From JBMHDW01 sp049889175 (GTDB lineage: Bacteria > Pseudomonadota > Gammaproteobacteria > Comchoanobacterales > Comchoanobacteraceae): DNA of 64,000 nt. Below, in pieces: positions 54,601-62,183 of the stretch. The stretch lies in NCBI GenBank assembly GCA_049889175.1, contig JBMHDW010000011.1, positions 62,001-126,000 on the forward strand, given 5' to 3'. Positions within the stretch are counted from its first letter, which is position 1, and every line of letters begins with the position of its first letter. A program made the translations under genes and the position numbers. The notes below the pieces were generated by a model that saw only the letters and a list, made by a program, of their open reading frames with translations, did not search any database and had not been told where the DNA came from.

Positions 54601-56353
54601 AAGAAAGCGACTGTTTGATTTATCTCGATCCAGTTGGTCAGATTACTCAGAAGAAAAGATTTCAAAGGGTGGTGGGATTTTTCCACGTCATGCAAAATCA
54701 ATCAAACTTAGCGCTGAAGTTCAGCTGATGCTGGGCTTGAAAAAGAAAAGTTTATCGCCTAATGAATTAATTCAATCTATTTTATCAATGTCTGTTGACC
54801 TTATTTGGAATGGTGGTATTGGTACTTATGTTCGTGCTCAAAATGAAAGTGATGAGGTTATTGGTGATCGACAAAATGATGCCTGTAGAATTGAAGCGGG
54901 TAATTTGAAAGCTCGTATGATTGCTGAAGGTGGTAATTTAGGTTTAACGCAGCGTGCTAGGATTGAGTTTGCGGCTCATGGTGGTCTTTTGAATACTGAT
55001 TACATAGATAATTCGGGTGGTGTTGACTGCTCTGATCACGAGGTTAATGTGAAGATGATGCTTGATCATTTGATGGCTCAGGGTTTAATCGGTGCTGTTA
55101 AACGAGCTAATATGTTAAGAGAGTGTGAGTCAGCAGTAGAGGTGTTGGTCCTAGGTAATACACTGGATCAAAATATTGCCATTAGCATGGCGCAACAGGA
55201 TGCCAAAAATAGTGTTGTTGATTACAAAAGAATCATGCAGAAAGAGGTTGCAGCTCAGCGTTTAAAGCGCAAATTTGAGTGCTTACCTAGTGATGAGCTT
55301 ATAGATCAAAGGTTGGGTACGGGATCGATATTATATCGACCTGAGCTTGCTATGCTTATGTGTCATATGAAGAATGTTTATCAAAAAGCGTTGATTGCAG
55401 AGGATAGTATTTTTGATTTAAACTGTGGTGACTACTTAGCAATGATGCTTCCTCAGCCATTAATTGGCCTAATGTCAAAACACGGTGTTAAACATCCGTT
55501 GCACCAGTCACTCATTGCTACTGCTATTAGTAATGATATGGTTAATCATTTAGGCTTGGTCTTTATTCATCAAATTCAAGATGAGTTTTCAATTAATGTA
55601 TCAAGTATAGCAAAGGTTTATCTTTTGGTAAGGCGCTTCTTTAATATTCAGGATTATATTGATGAAGTCAGTGCAATGAGAGGCCAAATGAGTGCAAAGC
55701 AAGAGTTGTTAGCGGCGACTGAGTTAAGGCGGTTTTTAACTCGATCATGTCACTGGTTGCTTAGAAATCCTGATGTTATGGGGTCTTTAAGTTTCCGTCA
55801 GTTAAATGTTAATGAGTTGTACGGTTCTGTTGATGTATTTTTGGCTAGGGCAACATTAAAGATGTTTAATCGTCAATCGGCATCCCTGGTTGAAATTGGT
55901 GTTTCTGAGCAAAACGCTTGGCTTATTGCGCGCATGGGGCGATTATATGTTTATTTGAATGTGTTGGCACAGCCTCAATTTGCTGATGTTGAAAGTTCAT
56001 TCTTAATATCGCTTTATAACATGATTGCAAAACGAATGCATTTGTATGCGTTAAGAGAAAAGGTATTAAAGTTAAAGGTGGTTCATCGATGGGATCATTT
56101 ACAGCGTTCAACGATGGAGGCTCAGTTGGATGAGTGTGCTCAAACTTTTGTGCGATTAGTTATGAAGCAAAAAGAGTCGAAGAATAAAGATACTCAACAT
56201 GCCATGTTTAAAAAGTGGCTTTCAGTTTATGGTGAGGTGATTGATCAATGGGATGCAATTGCTGTTGAGGTTATTAAGTCTCATAAGGTTGATAATACAA
56301 TGTTGTCAGTGGCAATTTTGCAGTTGAATCAGTTGGTGCGTCAATCAATTTAA
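51692..56353 (+). CDS. gdhB: NAD-specific glutamate dehydrogenase, large (180-kDa) type
   Basis: A ~1553-residue enzyme that deaminates glutamate to 2-oxoglutarate with NAD+. The catalytic part (about 790-1250) contains KVARGGIRWSSRHIDYRTEVLGLMHAQQVKNAIIVPSGAKGGFV with the substrate-binding lysines, VVAPDRGTGSFSDIANEIA and VVGIGDMSGDVFGNGLLL (dinucleotide-binding Rossmann). The N-terminal ~700 residues belong to the ACT-like/helical regulatory part of this class. Start is ATG at 51692 or GTG at 51686; no ribosome site is obvious. It is followed after 7 bases by the hydrolase gene. Confidence 0.95.
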   Translation: MSQASQYTNIPYNEFFRLFSQGALLAWVNDDKLITMAKKQWKVIEQFQARRKIQCQIISGASLIHAHQNVSMLQLVCLDRPFITNSVFNAIRRLGLEVSLVQSNILELEDKGSVYSLWVEFDVLLSSDFILELKKVIVSIYKDICLAQKDWRPMQKRLQKALATWKNHVAFESDDQGILSEVKAFIAWLNDYFTFLGVRSYQYIDDPNQTVASFVSGSGLGLLRGEPQHPVKPWLHDVPAHFPEKTEISQLFLFSKTNTQSTVHRSTYTDILVVRYCNIAGEIIGEERFIGLLTSDAYDSDPTKLPFIRKKVAAIVNEMNIGSRNANKTMLHLLKHLPRLELFQAGFEYLTNVIKGVLLIQQLHKIKLFIRKDTFERFYSCIIYCPRDVFNTQLKHQMCRYLMQSLNGHEYTAEPFFSEFQFAQLHVIIKVDPEDNITFNIDALEAVLSDMSLTWLGRFQKSLVQLVSLSDAQFLTNRYQALSKQYQNYYLPEQAGDDVLIFESLTEEAPLNMTLRRFEEAWHLKFFELGQSHIDLSRLVPILRHLGIKAHSEQSFELRHPCGQKMFLSDVRISPIDSLDEAHFNNRKSQLFDMLRSLILEHAFDDLFNRLVLTVGINNQEVGLLRAYAAYMRQIGFPLQKDMIARVLSKYADITRDLVTMFMLRFAPVAKGGKGLSRQIEERLSKALSEVDDFYDDQVLGMYCKLISATVRTNYFTGFNVLAFKLKTDIIPHVPKPIPAFDVFVFSEDLEGIYLRTSKVARGGIRWSSRHIDYRTEVLGLMHAQQVKNAIIVPSGAKGGFVCRKELKEGYHFEEGKRCYQLYIKALLSITDNRIKGVVKHPHRVKCYDGIDDYLVVAPDRGTGSFSDIANEIAKEHNFWLSDAFASGGSDGYDHKALAITAKSAWVSTKWHLKTLGLPQLGLSVVGIGDMSGDVFGNGLLLMKCRLKAAFNHQHIFLDPNPDIEDSYGERKRLFDLSRSSWSDYSEEKISKGGGIFPRHAKSIKLSAEVQLMLGLKKKSLSPNELIQSILSMSVDLIWNGGIGTYVRAQNESDEVIGDRQNDACRIEAGNLKARMIAEGGNLGLTQRARIEFAAHGGLLNTDYIDNSGGVDCSDHEVNVKMMLDHLMAQGLIGAVKRANMLRECESAVEVLVLGNTLDQNIAISMAQQDAKNSVVDYKRIMQKEVAAQRLKRKFECLPSDELIDQRLGTGSILYRPELAMLMCHMKNVYQKALIAEDSIFDLNCGDYLAMMLPQPLIGLMSKHGVKHPLHQSLIATAISNDMVNHLGLVFIHQIQDEFSINVSSIAKVYLLVRRFFNIQDYIDEVSAMRGQMSAKQELLAATELRRFLTRSCHWLLRNPDVMGSLSFRQLNVNELYGSVDVFLARATLKMFNRQSASLVEIGVSEQNAWLIARMGRLYVYLNVLAQPQFADVESSFLISLYNMIAKRMHLYALREKVLKLKVVHRWDHLQRSTMEAQLDECAQTFVRLVMKQKESKNKDTQHAMFKKWLSVYGEVIDQWDAIAVEVIKSHKVDNTMLSVAILQLNQLVRQSI

Positions 56354-56360
56354 TGGAGGA

Positions 56361-57239
56361 ATGATGGGTATAGAGTTACAGTATGTAGAAGTTCTTGGAA
56401 GTCGGATGGCATATCGATCTTTTGGGAGGGGGAGTCATACAGTGGTGTTTGTCCATGGTGTGCCAACGTCGTCTTATATTTGGCGTAATATTATGAATCA
56501 AATGCCTGATGGCGTGCGTTGTATTGCTCCTGATTTAATTGGTATGGGTGACAGTGATAAGCCAGATATTGATTATACTATTCATGATCATATTAAATAT
56601 TTTGAAGGTTTTATGGATCAAGTATGTTCAGGGCAATATTCTTTGGTTTTGCATGGTTGGGGATCTGTTATTGGTTTTGACTATGCCAAAAAGCATCAAG
56701 GTGCCTTGTCTGGTATTGCATTTTATGAGTCGTATATTCAGGCCGTTAATCATTGGGATGGCCTATCATTGCCTGTGCAAGAGTTGGTGTCCGATTTGTC
56801 TGGTGATGATTGTAGATCAATGGTTATTGATCAGAATTATCTAGTGGAGCATTTCTTGCCATCTGGGGTAATGGGTGGGTTGAACCCGGATGTTCATGAG
56901 GTTTATCGAAGGCCCTTTACAGAAAAAAGTTCCAGGAAGGTTTTGTTACAGTATGTGAATGAGGCACCTATTGGGCGGCCTAAGAGTGTTTCATTAGGTG
57001 TTATTAAGGCTTATGAGCAAGTGATACCTTCTTTGGATGTTCCAAAGTTAATGATTTTTGCAGTGCCAGGTTTTACGGCGACAATGGAAGCGGTGGCATG
57101 GTGTCGTAATTATATGAGAAATCTAACATTGTTGGATTTGGGTGAGGCTTACCACTTTGCACAAGAGACCTGTCCAGGAAGGTTTGGAAAGGGTCTGAGT
57201 AATTGGCTAGATGCTGAAGTTTTAACCAAGACGATTTAA
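56361..57239 (+). CDS. Haloalkane dehalogenase-family alpha/beta hydrolase lacking the nucleophile
   Basis: A 292-residue alpha/beta hydrolase, clearly homologous to DhaA-type dehalogenases: VEVLGSRMAYRSFG, VHGVPTSSYIWRNIM, CIAPDLIGMGDSDKPDIDYT, LVLHGWGSVIGFDYAKK, ALSGIAFYESYI, EAYHFAQET. In active enzymes the nucleophile is Asp in HDWGS; here residue 99 is Gly (GGT, 56655-56657). The halide-binding Asn of HGNPTS is also replaced, by Val 34. The His (YHF) and the acid position (YES) remain. It thus likely does not dehalogenate; it could be a binding protein, a changed hydrolase or a decaying gene. It follows gdhB by 7 bases. Confidence 0.92.
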   Translation: MMGIELQYVEVLGSRMAYRSFGRGSHTVVFVHGVPTSSYIWRNIMNQMPDGVRCIAPDLIGMGDSDKPDIDYTIHDHIKYFEGFMDQVCSGQYSLVLHGWGSVIGFDYAKKHQGALSGIAFYESYIQAVNHWDGLSLPVQELVSDLSGDDCRSMVIDQNYLVEHFLPSGVMGGLNPDVHEVYRRPFTEKSSRKVLLQYVNEAPIGRPKSVSLGVIKAYEQVIPSLDVPKLMIFAVPGFTATMEAVAWCRNYMRNLTLLDLGEAYHFAQETCPGRFGKGLSNWLDAEVLTKTI

Positions 57240-57244
57240 TGATG

Positions 57245-57316
57245 CGTCCCCTACGGGATTCGAACCCGTGTTGCCGCCGTGAAAGGGCGATGTCCTAACC
57301 ACTAGACGAAGGGGAC
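57245..57316 (-). tRNA. tRNA-Glu (TTC)
   Basis: Acceptor stem GTCCCCT (5' end 57316) pairs with AGGGGAC; discriminator G at 57245. Anticodon TTC lies in CCCTTTCACGG. The sequence continues GCATC, so CCA is not encoded and would need adding. Confidence 0.97.
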
Positions 57317-57320
57317 AAAA

Positions 57321-57393
<73 letters not shown>

Positions 57394-57405
57394 AGCATGA
57401 TTGTC

Positions 57406-57433
57406 ATTATATCGTTGTTGTTCATAATGTCAA
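57406..57433 (-). promoter_or_regulatory. Consensus promoter of the tRNA-Ala/tRNA-Glu pair
   Basis: TTGACA (57433-57428) and TATAAT (57411-57406), 16 bases apart, both perfect matches. The -10 ends 13 bases before the tRNA-Ala 5' end. Both tRNAs are probably made from one transcript. Confidence 0.88.
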
Positions 57434-57501
57434 GATCCAATTGTCATTAGTTTACAAACCATTCAATGTTTTATATGATAACAAAATCAAGGGAAGTATG
57501 T

Positions 57502-57882
57502 ATGCGAGATATCAATGAATATTGGCCTCATTTAGTTTGTCGTGATTTATCGATTATTAACAGTTTTTATGAGCAAGGCCAGTTGTTTAACTGTAATCTG
57601 GACAAGCTTGAGTCCAGATTAGATGTTTCATTTAAGAACATAAAGATAACTTATGTTCTGTCCAATCAAGTACTATGTCAAAATATCATACCATTCTCTT
57701 TATTGTATATTGACGATTTTCATGTGATTGCTAGATGGGCATCTAAGTACCAATGCTTAAATCGACCTATTGTAGAAACTGGGCATGCAAAAAATAATTG
57801 GCATTTTTCTTTTGGTTTTAAAGATATTTTGGGTTATTCTTTTGATGTGTTTTATTATGTTAATAATTTGGAGTACCAATGA
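57502..57882 (+). CDS. Short protein of unknown function (126 aa), possible VOC-like fold
   Basis: Not recognised with confidence. The start MRDINEYWPHLVCRDLSIINSFYEQ faintly recalls the opening of vicinal-oxygen-chelate proteins (hxVxDxxxAxxFYxx), and the end WHFSFGFKDILGYSFDVFYYV recalls the DPDGNxxEL-type ending; the metal ligands cannot be placed. I chose ATG at 57502, 5 bases after GGGAAG, over an ATG at 57466 with no such site. It overlaps lpxA by four bases and is probably co-translated with it. Confidence 0.6.
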   Translation: MRDINEYWPHLVCRDLSIINSFYEQGQLFNCNLDKLESRLDVSFKNIKITYVLSNQVLCQNIIPFSLLYIDDFHVIARWASKYQCLNRPIVETGHAKNNWHFSFGFKDILGYSFDVFYYVNNLEYQ

Positions 57883-58703
57883 TGCAAGGATCATCAATGG
57901 ATCTTGAGCAGCAATCTATCACCAGGATTCATCCAACAGCCATTATTTCCCCAGGCGCTTCCATTGCAGAGGATGTACATATTGGGCCTTACTGTGTCGT
58001 AGGCGAACAAGTGACGCTAAAAAGCGGTGTAACGCTAAAAAGTCATGTTGTCGTTGAGGGAAATACAACCATTAATGAATGCTGCGTTATACATCCTTTT
58101 GCAGTTATAGGATCTGCACCGCAGGATTTGAAATTCTTAGGGGAGTCTTCGGAGATTCATATCGGTTGTCATACTGTCATTCGAGAGCATGTGACCATTC
58201 ATGGTGGAACGTTGGCTGGTGGTCAGTTAACTTCTGTTGGCAATCATTGTTTGTTAATGGTAGGTGCTCATATTGCACATGATTGCCGAGTTGGCCATCA
58301 TGTCGTTATGGCAAATAACGCCACTTTAGGTGGTCATGTAACAGTTGGAGATCATGCGGTTATAGGTGGTTTAGCTGGTGTTCATCAATGGGTTCATATT
58401 GGCGCTTTCGCTATGATAGGGTTTTTATCGCGTGTCCAATTTGATGTAATACCTTATGGTGCTTTAGAGCCTAAACAAACTTATCTTTCAGGCATTAATT
58501 GGGTGGGAGTTAAACGCAGTGGTATGTCGAAAGCTGATCAAAAAGTATTAAAGAATGCATTTGAGTTGATATTTAAAGCAGGCGAACCAATCAGCATTAG
58601 TGCTAAAAAAGCGTTGAATACTTTTCAGGATAATGTCTCAGTTAGCAAAATAATCTCTTTTATTTTGAGTCAAAGAAAACGAAATTTGTGTGTTCCTAAG
58701 TAG
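57879..58703 (+). CDS. lpxA: UDP-GlcNAc O-acyltransferase
   Basis: The first enzyme of lipid A synthesis; a trimer of left-handed beta helices. Many hexapeptide repeats run through residues ~17-190 ([IV]xPxAxI, VGDHAVIGG, VHIGAFAMIG). The catalytic His is in AHIAHDC, H134 counting from the first ATG. GSAPQDLKF and TSVGNHCLLMVGAHIAHD are LpxA-specific. An N-terminal extension of 7 residues suggests that the true start may be the ATG at 57897 or at 57882. It is not next to lpxD or fabZ here, unlike the usual cluster, and precedes a PagL-like gene. Confidence 0.93.
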   Translation: MMQGSSMDLEQQSITRIHPTAIISPGASIAEDVHIGPYCVVGEQVTLKSGVTLKSHVVVEGNTTINECCVIHPFAVIGSAPQDLKFLGESSEIHIGCHTVIREHVTIHGGTLAGGQLTSVGNHCLLMVGAHIAHDCRVGHHVVMANNATLGGHVTVGDHAVIGGLAGVHQWVHIGAFAMIGFLSRVQFDVIPYGALEPKQTYLSGINWVGVKRSGMSKADQKVLKNAFELIFKAGEPISISAKKALNTFQDNVSVSKIISFILSQRKRNLCVPK

Positions 58704-58733
58704 GTATGTTTTAGTGTTAAAAAGGATTTTAAT

Positions 58734-59258
58734 ATGAAAAAGTTATTCACTTGTTTTACTTGTTTACTTCTTTGCTCTATCAAAGCCGATGAGTTTAACG
58801 AGTGGTCTTTGGGTATTGGGCATGGTCAGCAAAAAACAGGGCAAGACAATTCAATGGTTTGGAGTCAGTGGGTTTTTAATAGAAAAGTGATGAATGACGT
58901 GTTTGATTGGTACGCTGGTACTTCTTTTGCAGCACTTTACACTGATTTTGCTACTAATCAACATACTGAAACATTTTCACTTGTTGGTGGTGTAACTGCG
59001 CATCTATCTAAGAGTTTGAGTATTGATGTCTCAGTTGGTCCAAGTTTTCTGACACAAAGAGTATTGGGTGATCGTGAGCAGGGTACTCACTTTTCGTTTC
59101 AAAATATCATTAAATTAAATTATCAAATTGCTGATGCAACATATATTGGTTTGGGTTTTATTCACTATAGTAATGGTAGCATAGCATCACCCAATCAGTC
59201 TTTTGATGTGCGGCCATTTCTGGGTGTAACATTTACCACTGATATCTTTTTTAGTTAG
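58734..59258 (+). CDS. PagL-like lipid A 3-O-deacylase (outer-membrane beta barrel)
   Basis: A 174-residue protein with a signal peptide (~1-18). Alternating polar/hydrophobic strands of ~10 residues suggest an eight-strand barrel, ending in aromatic residues (DIFFS). GPSFLTQRVLGDREQGTHFSFQNII and FIHYSNGSIASPN are close to PagL. The catalytic pair is H144 and S146; the Glu of PagL, 12 residues after the Ser, is Asp 158. The spacing is as in the P. aeruginosa enzyme. It would trim lipid A made by the LpxA pathway, lowering its immune activity. AAGG precedes ATG. Confidence 0.75.
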   Translation: MKKLFTCFTCLLLCSIKADEFNEWSLGIGHGQQKTGQDNSMVWSQWVFNRKVMNDVFDWYAGTSFAALYTDFATNQHTETFSLVGGVTAHLSKSLSIDVSVGPSFLTQRVLGDREQGTHFSFQNIIKLNYQIADATYIGLGFIHYSNGSIASPNQSFDVRPFLGVTFTTDIFFS

Positions 59259-59347
59259 TTGAGAATATTTAGCTACATTTTTGGCACTCAATCTGGATGC
59301 TATACTTAAATGTTCTTCAGTAAATCTTATTGATTTTTGATTTAATT

Positions 59348-59388
59348 TCACTTAAGTGATTGACTTTTAATTGTTTTTGATTTATAAT
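59348..59388 (+). promoter_or_regulatory. Strong sigma-70 promoter with a 12-bp palindrome
   Basis: TTGACT (59360-59365), 17-base spacer, TATAAT (59383-59388). The perfect palindrome TCACTTAAGTGA (59348-59359) abuts the -35. That placement is typical of an activator or repressor operator. It drives the 422-aa gene. Confidence 0.75.
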
Positions 59389-59413
59389 TGCTCTAATAAT
59401 AAAAAGGAAAATT

Positions 59414-60682
59414 ATGAAAAGATCAAAAAAATGTACTAATATTACTGCATTAGCAAAATCTGAAGATATACAGACACAAAAAAAACAAGATACCATTGAG
59501 GTTGTAGAGGTTGTAGAGCTTGTAGAGCTTTATCATAACAGTCTGTGTGACCAAGGCCAAAAGAATACCAGCGTTAACTTGCAAGGAAGAATCTCTTGTC
59601 AATCAACTAGTACAGTGTCTCCAAATTCAACGAGAACATCGCCAGAAGAAACTACTGTTATTCAGCCTTCTAAGATTAGAGGCGGTGTGTTTAAAGTTAT
59701 TTCGTCTGACAGTGAAGAGGATGATATATTTACTATGGATACTATGGATACTGTGGATTTTACCGATATGAATCGAAAGATTGCTCATGATTTGGAACTT
59801 TTGAATTTAAAGTCCATTAGTCATAAAAAAAATAAGAAAGAAAATATTTTAGACGATGATGGAATGGCTCAAGGTAATATGATGTTCTTCGAGGATAAAG
59901 AGAACAAACCTGTGGTCAGTGATGAGTTATGTTATCGGGATTGCAAGCCAGCTGTGAAGCAAGTATCAGCATGCCAAAATTATAAGCCATTATATGATAT
60001 CTCTGATCAGAAAATTCAAATTAATTCTATTATTAATAAAATGATTATTACAGAAAATCTTAATCAAGATGTTTGCAATGAGTCAGCACCAATAAATCTT
60101 AGATTGCCGGAAGAGGGTTCAGCGCCATTAAATAGGGTTGAATCATTGAATATTGCAAATATGTTGGTGGTTGATAGGTTTACTGAGAAGTTACTTAAGT
60201 ATTTAAATAGTAGTGCAGTTAATATTAGATTCCTGCCCCAAGTATTTGAGTCGACTCAAGAAAAATTAGAGAACAATATTGAGCACATTTTGGTTGCCGA
60301 AGTGATTAAAACATTTAAGGATGTCTCTAAAGGATATGCTGATATCACTGAGCTTGAGAGGTCTCTAACGCAGTTAAATCAAGAGGTTATATCAAAGCTT
60401 GACCCAAGGTCTCAATCACAGTTAAATGATGGATCTAAATCAATCTTAAATTTTTGGGATCCAAAGGATTTAATCAAACTAAAGTTAAGTTTATTCAGTA
60501 TTGATTGCACGCTATCTGAATTTAAACAATTACATAAAGATAAATTATCAAAAAATCATTCGGATAATTCCATGATGGAAGCAATTGGTTCTGTAAAGTT
60601 TGGTATTAATACCTATTTACCACCTATTAACCGAAAGTGTCCGATTAAACTAAAAGGCTTAAGAAGCCTTAATGTTGATTGA
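59414..60682 (+). CDS. Low-complexity protein of unknown function (422 aa)
   Basis: Not recognised. No signal peptide or membrane helix. The first ~135 residues are Ser/Thr/Glu/Asp-rich, with EVVEVVELVEL near residue 29 and TMDTMDTVDFTDM near 107; VISSDSEEDD looks like a phospho-acceptor stretch. The middle and C-terminal parts (~150-420) are helical and Asn/Lys/Ser-rich, ending in basic residues and IKLKGLRSLNVD. Such a composition is seen in secreted effectors of intracellular bacteria, but no signal is proven. It has its own strong promoter (59360-59388) and AAGGAA upstream of the ATG, and ends convergent with pepA, overlapping it by 14 bases. Confidence 0.75.
   Translation: MKRSKKCTNITALAKSEDIQTQKKQDTIEVVEVVELVELYHNSLCDQGQKNTSVNLQGRISCQSTSTVSPNSTRTSPEETTVIQPSKIRGGVFKVISSDSEEDDIFTMDTMDTVDFTDMNRKIAHDLELLNLKSISHKKNKKENILDDDGMAQGNMMFFEDKENKPVVSDELCYRDCKPAVKQVSACQNYKPLYDISDQKIQINSIINKMIITENLNQDVCNESAPINLRLPEEGSAPLNRVESLNIANMLVVDRFTEKLLKYLNSSAVNIRFLPQVFESTQEKLENNIEHILVAEVIKTFKDVSKGYADITELERSLTQLNQEVISKLDPRSQSQLNDGSKSILNFWDPKDLIKLKLSLFSIDCTLSEFKQLHKDKLSKNHSDNSMMEAIGSVKFGINTYLPPINRKCPIKLKGLRSLNVD
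59501..59527 (+). repeat. Three 9-base tandem copies in the 422-aa gene
   Basis: GTTGTAGAG twice, then CTTGTAGAG. Encodes VVE/LVE copies; may change in number by slippage without breaking frame. Confidence 0.8.
59732..59758 (+). repeat. Three 9-base tandem copies in the 422-aa gene (second site)
   Basis: ACTATGGAT twice, then ACTGTGGAT. Encodes TMD TMD TVD. Same unit length as the repeat at 59501. Confidence 0.8.
60654..60670 (-). terminator. Possible terminator of pepA
   Basis: A perfect stem, AAGGCTT-3 bases-AAGCCTT, with TTTTAG following on the minus strand. It lies in the last codons of the convergent 422-aa gene and starts at the pepA stop codon. Confidence 0.5.
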
Positions 60683-62111
60683 TAATCCATTCTGTTAATA
60701 AACGAACACCAAAACCTGTCGCACCTTTCGGTGTGGTGGGTTTTGCTTTTTCACGCCAGGCTGTTCCAGCTATATCTAAGTGAGCCCATGGCTGATCTTT
60801 TGAAATAAACCTTTGAAGAAATTGTGCAGCAGTTATTGCGCCAGCTGCTGGTCCACCAATATTTTTCATATCTGCGATATCAGAATCAATTAATCGGTCA
60901 TAATCAGCAGATAGCGGCAATCTCCAAATGTATTCTCGTGAAGCATGACTAGCATGCTGCAGTGCAGTACTTAATGTATCGCTATTACTAAATAATCCTG
61001 CATATTCATGACCAAGCCCAACGATCATTGCGCCAGTCAGTGTTGCTAAATCAATAATAGAAGAAGGGTTGAATTCTTGTTGAACATAAGTAAGGGCATC
61101 AGCTAAAATAAGCCGGCCTTCAGCATCAGTGTTCTGAATTTCTATGGTTTGCCCTGATAGTGATGTCACTACATCACTAGGTCTTTGAGCATGGCTTGAT
61201 GGCATATTTTCAACCAGTGCAATAACGCCAATAACGGCTATTGATGGTTTAAGCTGTGCAATGGTTTTCATGGTGCCTGCAACAGCCGCACTACCACCCA
61301 TATCAAATTTCATATCATGCATGCCTTTTCCAGGCTTCAGTGAAATACCACCGCTATCAAAAGTTACGCCTTTACCCACAATGGCGAGAGGTTGACCTTC
61401 ATAGTTGTCAGGGTGCCACTCAATGATGGCTAAAGAGGAGTTAAATGCGGATCCTTGCCCAACACCTAAAAGGGCATTCATGCCTTTTTCAAAGAGTTGA
61501 TCTTCATTAAGGATGGTTACCTTTAAACCATCATCTTGAAGATTAAGAAGGGTTTCGGCATAGGTTTCTGGGTTCAGTTCATTCGCAGGTGCGCTGACCA
61601 AATCTCTACAGAAATAAATGCCGTCAAGAAGTGGCTTGGTATGATGGTCCCAATATTCAGCAAGATCATGTGGATTAGGGTGCATTACATCAATGGATGT
61701 AATATGGTGCAAAGGTTTTAGTGTTTTATAATAGCCATATTGATAGTTGCCAAGACACAGCCCAAGCAGAAAGTAATGCATCAGTGAATGATCTCTATCA
61801 TTAGTTGGTGCGATGATATTGATATGGTGTTGTTTGTTTTTTCTAGCCCATGAAGCTAATTCACCTCCCTGATCTTCAATGATATCATGAGCCAATGTTT
61901 GGTCGCCTAGCGAGACGATCACAGCTTGTTGCAAAGGCTTGTGTGGTATATTTGCAGGATAAATGCCAGGCTTCGAAATGTCGTAAAGTGGATGTATTAA
62001 TGGATTAAAGCCATTATCTTCCATGATTTTTTGTTGAAAAGCAAAAAAAATCAGTGTCTTGTCTTGTTTGTTTTCATGGTTTGAGCTAAAATGTACCTCG
62101 AATGAAGTCAT
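60669..62111 (-). CDS. pepA: Leucyl aminopeptidase (M17)
   Basis: A 480-residue cytosolic aminopeptidase of the M17 family. Signature NTDAEGRL and the metal-binding/active residues are in VGKGVTFDSGGISLKPGKGMHDMKFDMGGSAAV and IQNTDAEGRLILADAL (~245-345). The N-terminal ~170 residues form the divergent substrate-binding domain. In E. coli PepA also binds DNA; this cannot be judged here. Divergent from rnr. Confidence 0.95.
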   Translation of the reverse strand: MTSFEVHFSSNHENKQDKTLIFFAFQQKIMEDNGFNPLIHPLYDISKPGIYPANIPHKPLQQAVIVSLGDQTLAHDIIEDQGGELASWARKNKQHHINIIAPTNDRDHSLMHYFLLGLCLGNYQYGYYKTLKPLHHITSIDVMHPNPHDLAEYWDHHTKPLLDGIYFCRDLVSAPANELNPETYAETLLNLQDDGLKVTILNEDQLFEKGMNALLGVGQGSAFNSSLAIIEWHPDNYEGQPLAIVGKGVTFDSGGISLKPGKGMHDMKFDMGGSAAVAGTMKTIAQLKPSIAVIGVIALVENMPSSHAQRPSDVVTSLSGQTIEIQNTDAEGRLILADALTYVQQEFNPSSIIDLATLTGAMIVGLGHEYAGLFSNSDTLSTALQHASHASREYIWRLPLSADYDRLIDSDIADMKNIGGPAAGAITAAQFLQRFISKDQPWAHLDIAGTAWREKAKPTTPKGATGFGVRLLTEWIINQH

Positions 62112-62183
62112 AGGGATCCTTGTTTGATTAGCAAGGTTTTAGACTAAACCAAAACAAACTGATTTGCAACCGGCGGAAAGGGC

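Noticed and set aside
59341..59365. PmrA box upstream of the 422-aa gene
   Set aside because: The two TTAA-type half-sites are spaced 10 bases apart, not 11, and the better description is a palindrome beside the -35.
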